A DNA stretch of 37,668 nucleotides from Nemertoderma westbladi (Eukaryota; Xenacoelomorpha; Nemertodermatida; Nemertodermatidae), in contig JAUCBJ010001951.1 in the NCBI GenBank assembly GCA_032718475.1, forward strand, positions 1-37,668, written 5' to 3'. A program made the translations under genes and the position numbers. The notes under the pieces are model-generated. The model ran no database searches and was not told the DNA's origin. It saw nothing but the letters and a program-made list of their open reading frames with translations. This document shows, in pieces, positions 18,386-27,253 of the stretch; positions within the stretch are counted from its first letter, which is position 1; every line of letters begins with the position of its first letter.

Positions 18386-20751
18386 TACTACTACTACTAC
18401 TAGGTCGAGCGAACTCGGACAGTGGAAATGAGATCCTTCCAGGTTTCCCGATTCTCCATAGTTGTCGCAATTTCGTTTCTCCCAAGTTCAGTATCCCTTT
18501 CAAGTTGATCTATATATGTTATGGCAGGTCGTCCACGACTACGCTTTCCATGAGTTGGTTGCCAGAGAAGTAGATCTGGTATGACCTCGTCTTTACTTCG
18601 CCAGCAGTGCCCACTGAATCTTAATCTGCGTTCACGGAGGGTGGTTGATACAGGTGGTATTGTACCATAAAGCTCGGCGTTTGTCATGTGTTGTCTCCAG
18701 CTGATGTTTAGGGCTGCCCTTAGTAGTCTTGTGTAGCAACCATCAATTCGTTGTTCAAGTGATTTAGTCAGTGTCCAGGTCTCACCCCCGTATAAAAATA
18801 CACTTTCCACTGTGGCTCGAAAGAACTTGGTCTTCAGGTGCCTGGAGAGATCTGATTTCCAGATGGTATCCATTTTTGATAGAGCTACCCAAGCCTTTGC
18901 TTTCCTAACTTCTATGTCCTTTTTGCTACTCTCTATCCATGATCCAAGGTACTGGAAGTCATCGACCTGCCTTAGTTGATTATTATCAATGGTTGTCAAG
19001 TTTCCATCAACATTAAAGGTCATGAATTCGGTCTTGGTAGCATTTATATGCAATCCAACCTCCTTAGCAGCCCTCTCCACTTTATTTAGTAGAAGCTGTG
19101 CATCTGCTAGCGTATTAGAGAGCAGGGCGATGTCATCCGCAAAGTCGGTGTCTGTGACTGTAGTTGCCGGATATCTACTACTTCTGCGTTCTTGAAGTGT
19201 GAATCCCAGATCTTCACCCTTTGTGGCCGTCCTCATTGCGTAATCCAGCACAATTACAAATAGTAATGGTGCTAATGTGTCACCTTGCAGTACGCCAGCC
19301 AGGATTGAGAAAAACTCAGTTTCACCATCTGGTGAGAGTACCTGCGCTTCTGTGTCACAATATAGCAATCCAATGCCAGCAACAATTACTTCTGGTATTC
19401 CATAAGCTCTTAGGATTTCAAGCATTTTACCTCTATGGATGGAGTCGAATGCCTTCTTGAAGTCCACAAAAGTCATGACTGCGGGGAGATTCTTTGACTT
19501 GATTCCTTCAATCAGTCTCCGTAGTGCAAGTATCTGAGCTATTGTTGATCTACTTGGTCGAAATCCGTTTTGGCTCTTACGCAGTAGTTTCTCTATGTGA
19601 GGCCTAATCCTATATAGAATCATTTTATTGTATATTTTGGCAGCTACCACAAGCAGACAGATCCCACGATAGTTTGTTGGTATGCCGAGGTCTCCTTTCT
19701 TGGGGAGAGGCTTTAGTTGACCTTTAGTCCAAATTGGTGGTGGCTTTTCCCCTTTTAACATCCGGTTGCAAACATTCAATAATGGTCTATTTAGCACTCC
19801 GGTTTTCCATACCTCCGCTGGGATTTCATCTAATCCACTCGCTTTATTATTGGACATGCTTTTAATGCTTCTTTGGAGTTCGGCAGGTGTGAAGTCCCCT
19901 GTTTCTATAGGTAGTGTCTTGTCATATATTTTCCTTGTAGGGCTGACCTCGATGTTTGGTGGCTGCCCAAGCAAGTTGCTGAAGTGATTTTTCCACTTCC
20001 CAACACGTTCTTCAGGACTATCGGCTTTGAGGCGCCCCTTTGCACAACTTTTCCGACCAGATACCTCATTTACAGTTTGCCAGGTAAGTCTTGATTGTTG
20101 CTGTATGTGAGCAGTTGTAATTGCTTCAGTTTTATCCTGTATGTACTTTTCCTGGCTGATGTTGTAGGCCAATTTAAGATCGTCCTTAGCTTTCTCAACC
20201 TTGTTAATGTTTTCGGTTGTTGGTTGTTCGGTTTTAACTTTGTAGGCTATCTTAAGATCTTCTCTCTTACAAGTAACCTCAGAGTTTTGCCATGGCACAT
20301 ACTGTTTTCGTTTAGGTTTCTGGGGGATATGCCTCTTACGTGAATACTCATGAAGTTTATTGTTGCGTATCCGAATATTCTTGGTTTTCCTGCGGACTTT
20401 GACTTGATTAATACATTTTAATGCAGCTACTTGCAGAATATTTGTCAGAGCAAGCATATAATTTTCCATTGTGTCAAAACTCCATGAGGACGGAGATTGT
20501 GGAAATTCACGTTCAAGAATATTGAGTTCATTTGCAACCATTGAATTATATTCATCTAGTTTTGAGCTTGGGGTTTTCGCCCACTGGTATCTTGGTTGAG
20601 TGTGTGTGCTTCTACATTTAGTTTCATTTTGTGGTTGGGGAATGGGTAACTGGATGCTGCAGTACACTGGAGCGTGATCGGAGTGATTGAGTGCATGGTC
20701 ATACTGGGCCACATACCCACTTGATAGATGAGGTAAAACACTTATTACAGC
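18386..20751 (-). mobile_element. LINE family 1, longer 5'-truncated copy (minus strand)
   Basis: Non-LTR retrotransposon with a 3' (agt)n tail at 18,386-18,401 on the plus coordinate. Its last ~970 bp are almost identical to the plus-strand copy at 13,342-14,308, so the pair forms an inverted repeat with 4-5 kb between the arms. The 5' truncation lies at about 20,751, right beside the palindromic element. A clear target-site duplication was not found. Confidence 0.88.
18400..20751 (-). CDS. endonuclease end and complete reverse transcriptase of LINE family 1
   Basis: Open frame of about 784 codons, 5'-truncated, so no natural start is present. It begins in the C-terminal part of an APE-type endonuclease (SDHAPV near the start). 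A linker rich in Lys follows, then the reverse transcriptase: NYRGICLL, QNGFRPSRSTIAQI, TFVDFKKAFDSI (first catalytic Asp), GVLQGDTLAPLLF, and FADD at 19,132-19,143 with the two catalytic Asp. Next come GLHINATKTEFM, YLGSWI, and a C-terminal region with WRQHMTNAELY and RLRFSGHCWR typical of RTE-like LINEs. The frame ends naturally after LISTVRVRST. The polymerase is intact in sequence, but the missing 5' end means the copy cannot retrotranspose by itself. Confidence 0.9.
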   Translation of the reverse strand, partial: AVISVLPHLSSGYVAQYDHALNHSDHAPVYCSIQLPIPQPQNETKCRSTHTQPRYQWAKTPSSKLDEYNSMVANELNILEREFPQSPSSWSFDTMENYMLALTNILQVAALKCINQVKVRRKTKNIRIRNNKLHEYSRKRHIPQKPKRKQYVPWQNSEVTCKREDLKIAYKVKTEQPTTENINKVEKAKDDLKLAYNISQEKYIQDKTEAITTAHIQQQSRLTWQTVNEVSGRKSCAKGRLKADSPEERVGKWKNHFSNLLGQPPNIEVSPTRKIYDKTLPIETGDFTPAELQRSIKSMSNNKASGLDEIPAEVWKTGVLNRPLLNVCNRMLKGEKPPPIWTKGQLKPLPKKGDLGIPTNYRGICLLVVAAKIYNKMILYRIRPHIEKLLRKSQNGFRPSRSTIAQILALRRLIEGIKSKNLPAVMTFVDFKKAFDSIHRGKMLEILRAYGIPEVIVAGIGLLYCDTEAQVLSPDGETEFFSILAGVLQGDTLAPLLFVIVLDYAMRTATKGEDLGFTLQERRSSRYPATTVTDTDFADDIALLSNTLADAQLLLNKVERAAKEVGLHINATKTEFMTFNVDGNLTTIDNNQLRQVDDFQYLGSWIESSKKDIEVRKAKAWVALSKMDTIWKSDLSRHLKTKFFRATVESVFLYGGETWTLTKSLEQRIDGCYTRLLRAALNISWRQHMTNAELYGTIPPVSTTLRERRLRFSGHCWRSKDEVIPDLLLWQPTHGKRSRGRPAITYIDQLERDTELGRNEIATTMENRETWKDLISTVRVRST

Positions 20752-20757
20752 AAATCA

Positions 20758-20980
20758 ACTTTGTATAACAACCTCGGCCTTCGGCCTTGGTAGGTAGTGG
20801 TTTATTTGCTTCAGGTTGATATATCGTATATCACTCCTAGAACAGGTGATATTCTCTGTATATACAGAGAATATCACCTGTTCTAGGAATGATATACTTG
20901 GTGTTATACAGGTTGTTATACAAAGTTTATTTGCTGAAGGTTGATATATCGTATATCACTCCTAAAACAGGTGATTTTCT
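20758..20980. repeat. palindromic (foldback) element
   Basis: Outer arms are perfect over 17 bp: actttgtataacaacct at 20,758-20,774 and its inverse at 20,910-20,926. Inside, a near-perfect palindrome of about 70 bp is centred at 20,860, with ctgtatatacag in the middle and cctagaacaggtgatattc mirrored on the other side. The left inner arm recurs directly at 20,926-20,980. The element lies directly at the 5' end of the LINE. It resembles a miniature foldback transposon. Confidence 0.75.
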
Positions 20981-21071
20981 GTTTATCACATGTGTTCGAA
21001 CTTATTGAACACGAAGAGGGCCATCCTACATAATAAGGTACAGCGAACCCCACTCCACAATTTAGTATTTG

Positions 21072-22428
21072 CCAGACCAGGGTTGTGAACCAGATGGGGT
21101 GAAGGGACCAGGGTTGTGTACCAGATGGGTGAAGGGGTCAGGATTGTGTACCAGATGGGGTGGAGGGGCCAGGGTTGTGTACCAGATCTGGTGAAGGGGC
21201 CAGGGTTGAGCACCAGATGGGGTGAAGGGCCCAGGGTTGTGAACCAGATGGGTGAAGGGGTCAGGATTGTTACCAGATGGGGTGGAGGGGCCAGGGTTGT
21301 GTACCAGATCTGGTGAAGGGGCCAGGGTTGAGCACCAGATGGGGTGAAGGGCCCAGGGTTGTGAACCAGATGGGTTAAGGGACCAGGGTTGTGTACCAGA
21401 TGGGTGAAGGGGCCAGGATTGTTTACCAGATGGGGTGAAGGGGCCGGGGTTGGGTACCAGATGGGGTGAAGGGGCCAGAGTTGTGAACCAGATGGGGTGA
21501 AGGGACCAGGGTTGTGTACCAGATGGGTGAAGGGGTCAGGGTTGTGTACCAGATCTGGTGAAGGGGCCAGGGTTGAGCACCAGATGGGGTGAAGGGCCCA
21601 GGGTTGTGAACCAGATGGGTTAAGGGACCAGGGTTGTGTACCAGATGGGTGAAGGGGCCAGGATTGTTTACCAGATGGGGTGAAGGGGCCGGGGTTGGGT
21701 ACCAGATGGGGTGAAGGTGCCAGGGTTGTGTACGAGATGGGGTGAAGGGGCCAGGGTTGTGTACCAGATGGGGTGAGGGGGCCAGGATAGTGAACCAGAT
21801 GGGGTGAAGGAGTCAGGGTTGTGTACCAGATGGGGTGGTGGGACCAAGGTTGTGTACCAGGTGGGGTGGAGGGTGTACCAGATGGGGTGGATGGTTCAGG
21901 GTTGTGTACCAGATGGGGTGGGGGGACCAGGGTTGTGTACCAGATGGGGTGAAGGGGCCGGGGTTGGGTACCAGATGGGGTGAAGGTGCCAGGGTTGTGT
22001 ACTAGATGTGGTGGATGGTTCAGGGTTGTGTACCAGATGGGGTGGATGGTTCAGGGTTGTGTACCAGATGGGTTGAAGGGGCCAGGGTTGTGTACGAGAT
22101 GGGGTGAAGGTGCCAGGGTTGTGTACCAGATGTGGTGGATGGTTCAGGGTTGTGTACCAGATGGGGTCGATGGTTCAGGGTTGTGTACCAGATGGGTTGA
22201 AGGGGCCAGGGTTGTGTACGAGATGGGGTGAAGGTGCCAGGGTTGTGTACCAGATGTGGTGGATGGTTCAGGGTTGTGTACCAGATGTGGTGGATGGTTC
22301 AGGGTTGTGTACCAGATGTGGTGGATGGTTCAGGGTTGTGTACCAGATGGGGTGGATGGTTCAGGGTTGTGTACCAGATGGGTTGAAGGGGCCAGGGTTG
22401 TGTACGAGATGGGCTGAAGAGGCCAGGT
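21072..22428. repeat. 31-bp minisatellite, about 44 units, with higher-order repeats
   Basis: Unit core is ccagggttgtgtaccag followed by atggggtgaagggg-type sequence. The left part has a ~122-bp higher order (the variant accagatctgg at 21,181, 21,303 and 21,548). The right part has a 124-bp, four-unit order (identical starts at 21,980, 22,104 and 22,228). The plus strand is G-rich with repeated GGGG and GGG runs. Open frames through it are by-products of the repeat. Its right edge lies about 170 bp from the GTPase splice donor. Confidence 0.95.
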
Positions 22429-22595
22429 TTGCCAATTGCGAAATCTGACTCCCTTGGTGGGATGAAAAGGGGGCGAAGCCCCCGGAATTGTTTTTAAAGT
22501 AAATATTAATTTTTAGTCACTACCGGTATTACTCATGCATTAGCTTTACGAGTAATATAATTACTCGAACAATTACTGTATTTATAATTACTTAC

Positions 22596-22928
22596 ATCTC
22601 GAAGCATCTCAATATATTTGAAACTTATTTGTGACGTCACATCGTAAACCAATATAAATGCCTTGGCGTTAACAATTCCAGACCCGAAGAACTGCAGACC
22701 CACCCAGTCCCGTAGACTCGAGCTGTAGTTGGTGACCACCGGTGTGTCTACGATGTATAGCTCGATGGGTCGTCCGTTTAGCACCACGACGGGACGATAC
22801 AGGTGTTTCCGTTTGGTTGGTCGGTAACAGGCGGAGTACGAACAGTTGGTGAATCGGTCAAGGATTGAGGTCTTACCGACACCAGGCGCTCCGAGGATAG
22901 CCAGTTTAATACGTTCTTCTGACGTCAT
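22596..22928 (-). CDS. RASL10: RASL10-like small GTPase, exon 1 (residues 1-111)
   Basis: N-terminal exon of the 199-residue protein completed by 12,167-12,433. ATG at 22,928 is chosen because it lies 12 residues before the P-loop, as in RASL10. Motifs: P-loop GAPGVGKT (13-20), a switch I region with RPTKRK (36-41), and the strand ELYIVDTP (56-63) in place of DxxG. AFILVYDV (90-97) is the usual core strand. The residue equivalent to Ras Gly12 is Pro15, and no Gln equivalent to Ras Gln61 follows the DTP motif, so intrinsic GTP hydrolysis is probably low. Both oddities are shared in kind with RASL10 relatives (from family knowledge). The exon ends GAT before gtaagt. A perfect CRE-like tgacgtca lies within it (22,629-22,640 region) and another spans the start codon. 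Confidence 0.88.
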
Positions 22929-23062
22929 AAACAAGTGTTGTTGGTGAGATTAATACGTTCTTATGACGTCGTAAACAAGATTTGTTGGTGACTTTAACTG
23001 GGCCTACATAAGTCATAACCAAGTGTTAACGAGTTTAATACATTCTCCTGATGTCAAAAGCT
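22904..23062 (-). repeat. degenerate ~43-bp tandem repeat overlapping the GTPase start codon
   Basis: The sequence around the initiation codon (ttaatacgttctt, then tgacgtca, then aaacaagtgttg) recurs upstream, starting near 22,906, 22,950, about 22,992 (weak) and 23,035. In the second copy the start codon is ACG and an in-frame TAA follows, so only the first copy can initiate. The tgacgtca palindrome, the consensus CREB/ATF site, is intact in copy 1 and altered in the others. A regulatory role is inference. Confidence 0.6.
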
Positions 23063-23724
23063 GTAGGTTTATGAGTTTAGTAAGTTTCTCTATGATATGG
23101 TATGTAGATTTATCCTTTAATCTGAAATCGTAAAACAGGTTGGCCAATTCAATTCTTTCCAGTTTCGGAAATTTTGTCCTTCTTGTAACTTAATTAACTT
23201 CATATCAATCTTTCATTATCATTACCATTAATAAATTAATTAAATAATAATTTATTAATACCATTAATAAAAACAAAATAATAATAATAATTAGCGTCAA
23301 TTACAGCATCGACTTTTTATTATTATCTTCATATGAAGTCATAAATTCGTTAGATTTTATTGTGAGCCAATTTAATCAATATTAGTGATGTCATATTATA
23401 ATTTGAAGACATGCAAATCACTTATTTTCTGCAATATGCATTACATCCGCATATAAAGGTAATTATGGCAATAATGGCAGTAGTTTATCTGTAATATAAT
23501 ATGATACGAAATTGTGAAACATGTGCGGCTTATGTAAATATTTACCAGAAGATCAATAATTAATATTTATGTTGTATTGTATTCGAGATGAATTAAATCA
23601 ATATTAGATGTTATTATGAAATTATAACGTTTCCTTCCATTCAACTAGATATTCTAACAATTATTTTCAAAATATGAATCCTAAGTATGCATGGTGTAAA
23701 TCAGTTGGTAAAAACGTAAAACAT
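23063..23724. other. AT-rich 5' flank of the GTPase gene
   Basis: No coding frame, no clear promoter elements beyond AT-rich runs, and no recognised repeat. The transcription start of the GTPase would lie in or beyond this part. Confidence 0.4.
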
Positions 23725-24003
23725 CACAATGCAATCCACAATTATTGGCTCCAAGGCAGCATGCATTAAGAAACTATGACACGGCTTCTCGATAAAGTTG
23801 CGCCGCCATAATTCCCTATCACCCATGACATTTGCTAGATCATCCGTATCTTCAAGGCCAGTGTCCTTTAAGATGCGTCTCAAGAAAGTAATGGGTTGTC
23901 CACCTTGCTTATATTTTATCCATGACGCTACCAAAGCACAACATTGCGCACCATGCTGGTCTCACGCCGAAAGCAATGTCCTGCAAGGCGGAGGCGGTAC
24001 ATA
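23725..24003 (-). mobile_element. LINE family 3, 3' fragment (diverged subfamily)
   Basis: Minus-strand translation gives GGQPITFLRRILKDTGLED and RELWRRNFIEKP, the family 3 C-terminus. Further upstream in the element (plus coordinates 23,920-24,000) it matches 33,225-33,305, including cgaaagcaatgtcctgca. The tail differs from the other copies after NFIEKP. Non-functional. Confidence 0.75.
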
Positions 24004-25681
24004 AAAACAATGACATATAACCCGTAACAAGGCAACATAAAATTATACTTCTATAACAATGTTGTCAATAAATATTAATCAACCCCACGTATTAATAAAA
24101 ATATCATGCTCTTCATTGAAATATCCATAATTATCTGAGAAATTCGCATATACTGTACAGTAGTAGGAATGTAGGTAGCAATATATGAAATTATGTAGAA
24201 GATATGCAAAAAATTAAAATGGAATAATTTATTGTTGCTTAAATGTAAAACAACTTATAATTGTGGCATTTCACGAATTACGGTCTAGGACCGCAAACAA
24301 CTTGTGCTGGAGAAAGCGTGGTTAATAAGAAAACAACTTTAATCTCCATGTTAGATACGAGATGTCGAAACTAATTTACTGCCCAGTTGCTATGGATTCA
24401 TAGATAAGAATGATAAGATTCACCCAAGAGATGTTTCTTACTAAGTAAAGTAAGTAAGTACATTATTTTGATTAATCAAAAAAATCAGAATTGGATGGAT
24501 ACAGTTCCCTTGGCTCTTCACCTGTACCACCGGTACATTAATTAACTCTGTCGAGATTAAAAAAATCGATGGTTTTTCATACATTATTATTATTTTTGCT
24601 GAGCTGAGCTGAGCGCTTACCTAAAAACTTTAATAAAAACTATTAAACTATATTAAAAAAACTTTAATATAATTATATTTAATTATTAATTATTATTACT
24701 TAATTATTATATTAAACTAAAACTTTAATTTTAAACTAATCACGTGATATCCACACAAATTCGATCATAAATTGATGTCCAATCATGGAGAAATAATAAC
24801 TCGTCTCAATATGTTACAGTTATATTATCAAGCAAGGGAATTAAGCAGAATACTAGGGCCTTTATTCATAAAAAAAAACAACAACAAAAATCAATAGAAA
24901 AGGTTGCAGTTATTTTTGGGAGTAATCAGCTGTTATTTGCATCGAATTTCTTCGAAAGATTCATTTTGATTTCGTCTAAAGTCCCCCCCCCCCCCCCCCC
25001 CCCCCATCTCAATAGGAAATAGATTTTACCTAATTAGATGTTTTAGATAAATTATTCCTCATTGCAACATGGCTAAAACCAAACCATAGATGTTGGTTCT
25101 TGGAAGCTAAAAAGTAATAATTAAAGATCCAACAAGGAATACCTAGGAATACTTCAATGAAGCCATTGCATTCCATTTATGACACAGAAATTCAATTATC
25201 TTATGATTCGATTACCAACAGAATGTTGTCAACCGTAAAGATAATGATGAGTGTCATGGAAGATATAGTTGTGATGGTAACGAGTAACAATGCTACAATA
25301 ATGGTAGCTGCTTTGTATGCATATCCTACAGTACACACGGGTGTAGCAACTATGTCCTGTGTGACGCTGCATCAATCTATGTAGATTACCCTTTGCTATA
25401 ATGATAGCCATATGGGTGGAACAGTTGGCTTATCTCTATCAGCTATCTGGATATATGTAATTGCGATAATCTGTGCTTGCAGTATGCGTGGTAAACGGCC
25501 ATTAAATTCTCTGTGACAGTTTTTTATGAACGCTTGGGGGAACACGGGCGATGCAAGCATAGATTCACTGAATATCTTCTTGTTCTATGAAACGACGGTT
25601 AAAAATAGATTAAGTAATTTAACTTATATATTTTTCTAACATCCATAGAATGTATTAATTATTAACTAATTTGATTACCAA
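24004..25681. other. noncoding AT-rich DNA with a second poly-C tract
   Basis: Contains the 23-nt poly-C run at 24,983-25,005. At 25,215-25,500 the plus strand has, in two frames, a Cys-rich segment (DECHGRYSCDG and CYNNGSCFVC) followed by a hydrophobic run (TVGLSLSAIWIYVIAIICAC). This could be a relic of a secreted or membrane protein exon but is interrupted by stops. Otherwise nothing recognisable. Confidence 0.35.
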
Positions 25682-25765
25682 TCCTCTGTGGTGTAGTGGT
25701 TAGCATACCTGAACGTTTATCGGGAGACGCGGGTTCAATCCCCGCTGGTGGCGAATTAATTTTTT
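25682..25765 (+). other. tRNA-derived SINE head, intact copy
   Basis: A 73-nt tRNA-like sequence. The internal Pol III A box tggtgtagtgg is at 25,689-25,699 and the B box ggttcaatccc at 25,732-25,742. The T stem (gcggg/cccgc) and an anticodon-type stem (cctga/tcggg) form, but the acceptor stem pairs at only about 5 of 7 positions and the base before the anticodon-like GTT is C, not T. A T6 run follows at 25,760. Because the same head occurs in inverted form at 27,200-29,636, it is read as a SINE head or tRNA pseudogene rather than a working tRNA gene. Confidence 0.65.
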
Positions 25766-25930
25766 CCGCTCCATTTGCTATAGAGTTGGATCATCCTTAG
25801 TCCTGTTTAATTACTTATTAATTTATACAATCTATGGATGTTAAACACATATACATTAACTAATTTAAACTTAGAATGATTGTCATCGGCGAAATGCCAT
25901 TTTCAACAAATATATTTATTCGACATACTG

Positions 25931-26454
25931 TACACGTTCGTGGGGACTTCGCGCAGCACGTAGTCGGCAAGCCTTGGCATACGGTTCATATAGAGCAAAT
26001 GGGGCATGTCTAGTTTGGACCCCATATCCCATGCTATAAATGTATTCATTCGATATACAATCATATGTTAATCCGCTAGGTGGTGTCAAATTGTTATTCT
26101 GCAATTTCGTACTTACCAGTGCACCACTGTACAGCAGTACCGTACCGGTAGGCCTATGTCATTACTTCTGAGTCTCTAGCGGATCCCCAATTAAATGTCT
26201 TAACTTTTCAATTTCGTAAAAGATAGACTTCATGATTCTCTACAGGCCATCAAAATTTCAGCTCAGGAAAATGAGGCCTTCCCGAGAAATTTAACATTTT
26301 CTAAAAACCACATAATCTGTCGTAGCTGACGTCAGACTGCATGATTTTTCACCAAACTTTACAAACTTTCTAAACTTTCTCTCTACTACTTACCTACTAA
26401 GTTTGGTTCAATTCCGAACGAGCGATGCCGAGAAATTCGCGTTCAAACATTTAC

Positions 26455-26487
<33 letters not shown>

Positions 26488-26514
26488 AGACGGACAGACA
26501 GACGGACATGCCCC
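25931..26514 (+). mobile_element. insertion within the left arm, with (gaca/gacg)n tail
   Basis: Foreign to the SINE-like body because the right arm is continuous at this point (cgacatactgtac joined to agtatgtctcag). It ends in a simple-sequence tail at 26,456-26,508 made of gaca and gacg units, like the 3' end of a LINE or SINE. No coding frame is convincing. The part from 26,250 resembles noncoding 3' sequence of a retroelement. Confidence 0.6.
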
Positions 26515-26984
26515 ATGTCTCAGAATAGAGTAACCAATCAGCATTCAGATTCAGACCGTATATAAAGCTCAACTATCAGACTTTCCGATTTCTTTCTGTA
26601 TTCTATTTCAATCACAACATTTTTCCCACAAATTTGGTTATTACTTTTTCTGCCTTTTCCGCTTTCCTACTTCAGTACCGGTACTCCTTCATTCAAAATT
26701 CAGCCCTTTCTTTTACATTCAGACATTGCAGCCTTAATAGATCTTTACTTTAGATACCGGTAATTAATTAGTACATTTCCAATAAAATGCAAAATGACAC
26801 CACCACTGTCTTTAACCTTTTCCATCAGTCCATGCAGACAGAATTAGCGATCAACCAAATAGAACATAGTTTAGCGGCGTAGACTATTGTTCTCAATAGA
26901 ATTAGAATACAGATACAGTATTTCACATATTTCAGTTTATCATCAGATTACTCAGTTCAGTAGTTCCGCCGCGAACATTATAAC

Positions 26985-27253
26985 CAAATTTGTGGGAAAA
27001 ATGTTGTGATTGAAACAGAATACAGAATGAATGAATCGGAAAGTCTGATAGTTGAGCTTTATATACGGTCTGAATCTGAATGCTGATTGGTTACTCTATT
27101 CTGAGACATACTGTACAGTATGTCGAGTAAATATATTTATTGAAAATGGCATTTCGCCGATGACAATGATCAAACTGTATAGCAAATAGAGCGAAAAAAC
27201 GAATAAGGCACAAGCAGGGATCGAACCCCCATCTCCTGATAAATGATTAGGTA
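26985..27253 (-). mobile_element. right arm of the inverted tRNA-headed element
   Basis: Inverse copy of the left arm body (26,515-26,640 pairs with 26,984-27,110; 25,875-25,928 pairs with 27,112-27,172), continuing into the 3' half of the tRNA-like head, whose B box is at 27,218-27,229 on the plus coordinate. The 5' half of the head is displaced to 29,613-29,636 by the LINE insertion. The arms converge on 345 bp of unrelated DNA (26,641-26,984). This can be two tail-to-tail SINEs or one foldback transposon with ~300-bp terminal inverted repeats. Confidence 0.7.

Larger units (their letters stand above)
12434..22595 (-). other. 10.16-kb intron of the RASL10-like gene
   Basis: Bounded by donor gtaagt (22,590-22,595, minus strand) and acceptor cag (12,434-12,436). 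It joins GAT (Asp111) to GTT (Val112) in phase 0, and the joined protein runs smoothly through the region between the switch domain and G4, so no extra exon is needed. It contains two inverted copies of one LINE, relics of three others, a Copia fragment, a palindromic element and a minisatellite. The parts at 12,437-13,320 and 14,691-15,640 hold no recognisable gene apart from the repeat at 15,072. Confidence 0.8.
25682..26640 (+). mobile_element. left arm of the inverted tRNA-headed element, interrupted
   Basis: SINE-like copy with the tRNA head, then a body that can be matched in order to the inverse of 26,985-27,250: gtcatcggcgaaatgccatt at about 25,877, tatatttattcgacatactg near 25,910, and from 26,517 ctcagaatagagtaaccaat to ccacaaatttgg. 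Two insertions break it: about 78 bp at 25,798-25,873 and about 585 bp at 25,931-26,514. The right arm shows what the unbroken body looks like. Confidence 0.7.

Noticed and set aside
18989-19195. Open frames on the strand opposite the LINE reverse transcriptase, and the matching one at 13,508-13,714
   Set aside because: They are antisense shadows of the conserved polymerase frame.
21116-22448. Open frames encoding repeated VYQMG/CVPDG-type peptides
   Set aside because: They exist in several frames only because the 31-bp minisatellite lacks stops; there is no start context or non-repetitive domain.
22533-22595. Coding continuation of the GTPase exon past residue 111
   Set aside because: The frame stays open for 20 codons but a gtaagt donor at 22,595 and the matching acceptor at 12,434 give a far better Ras-family protein.
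25682-25754. Functional tRNA gene
   Set aside because: The acceptor stem has mismatches, the base before the anticodon is C, and the sequence recurs inverted as the head of a repeat.
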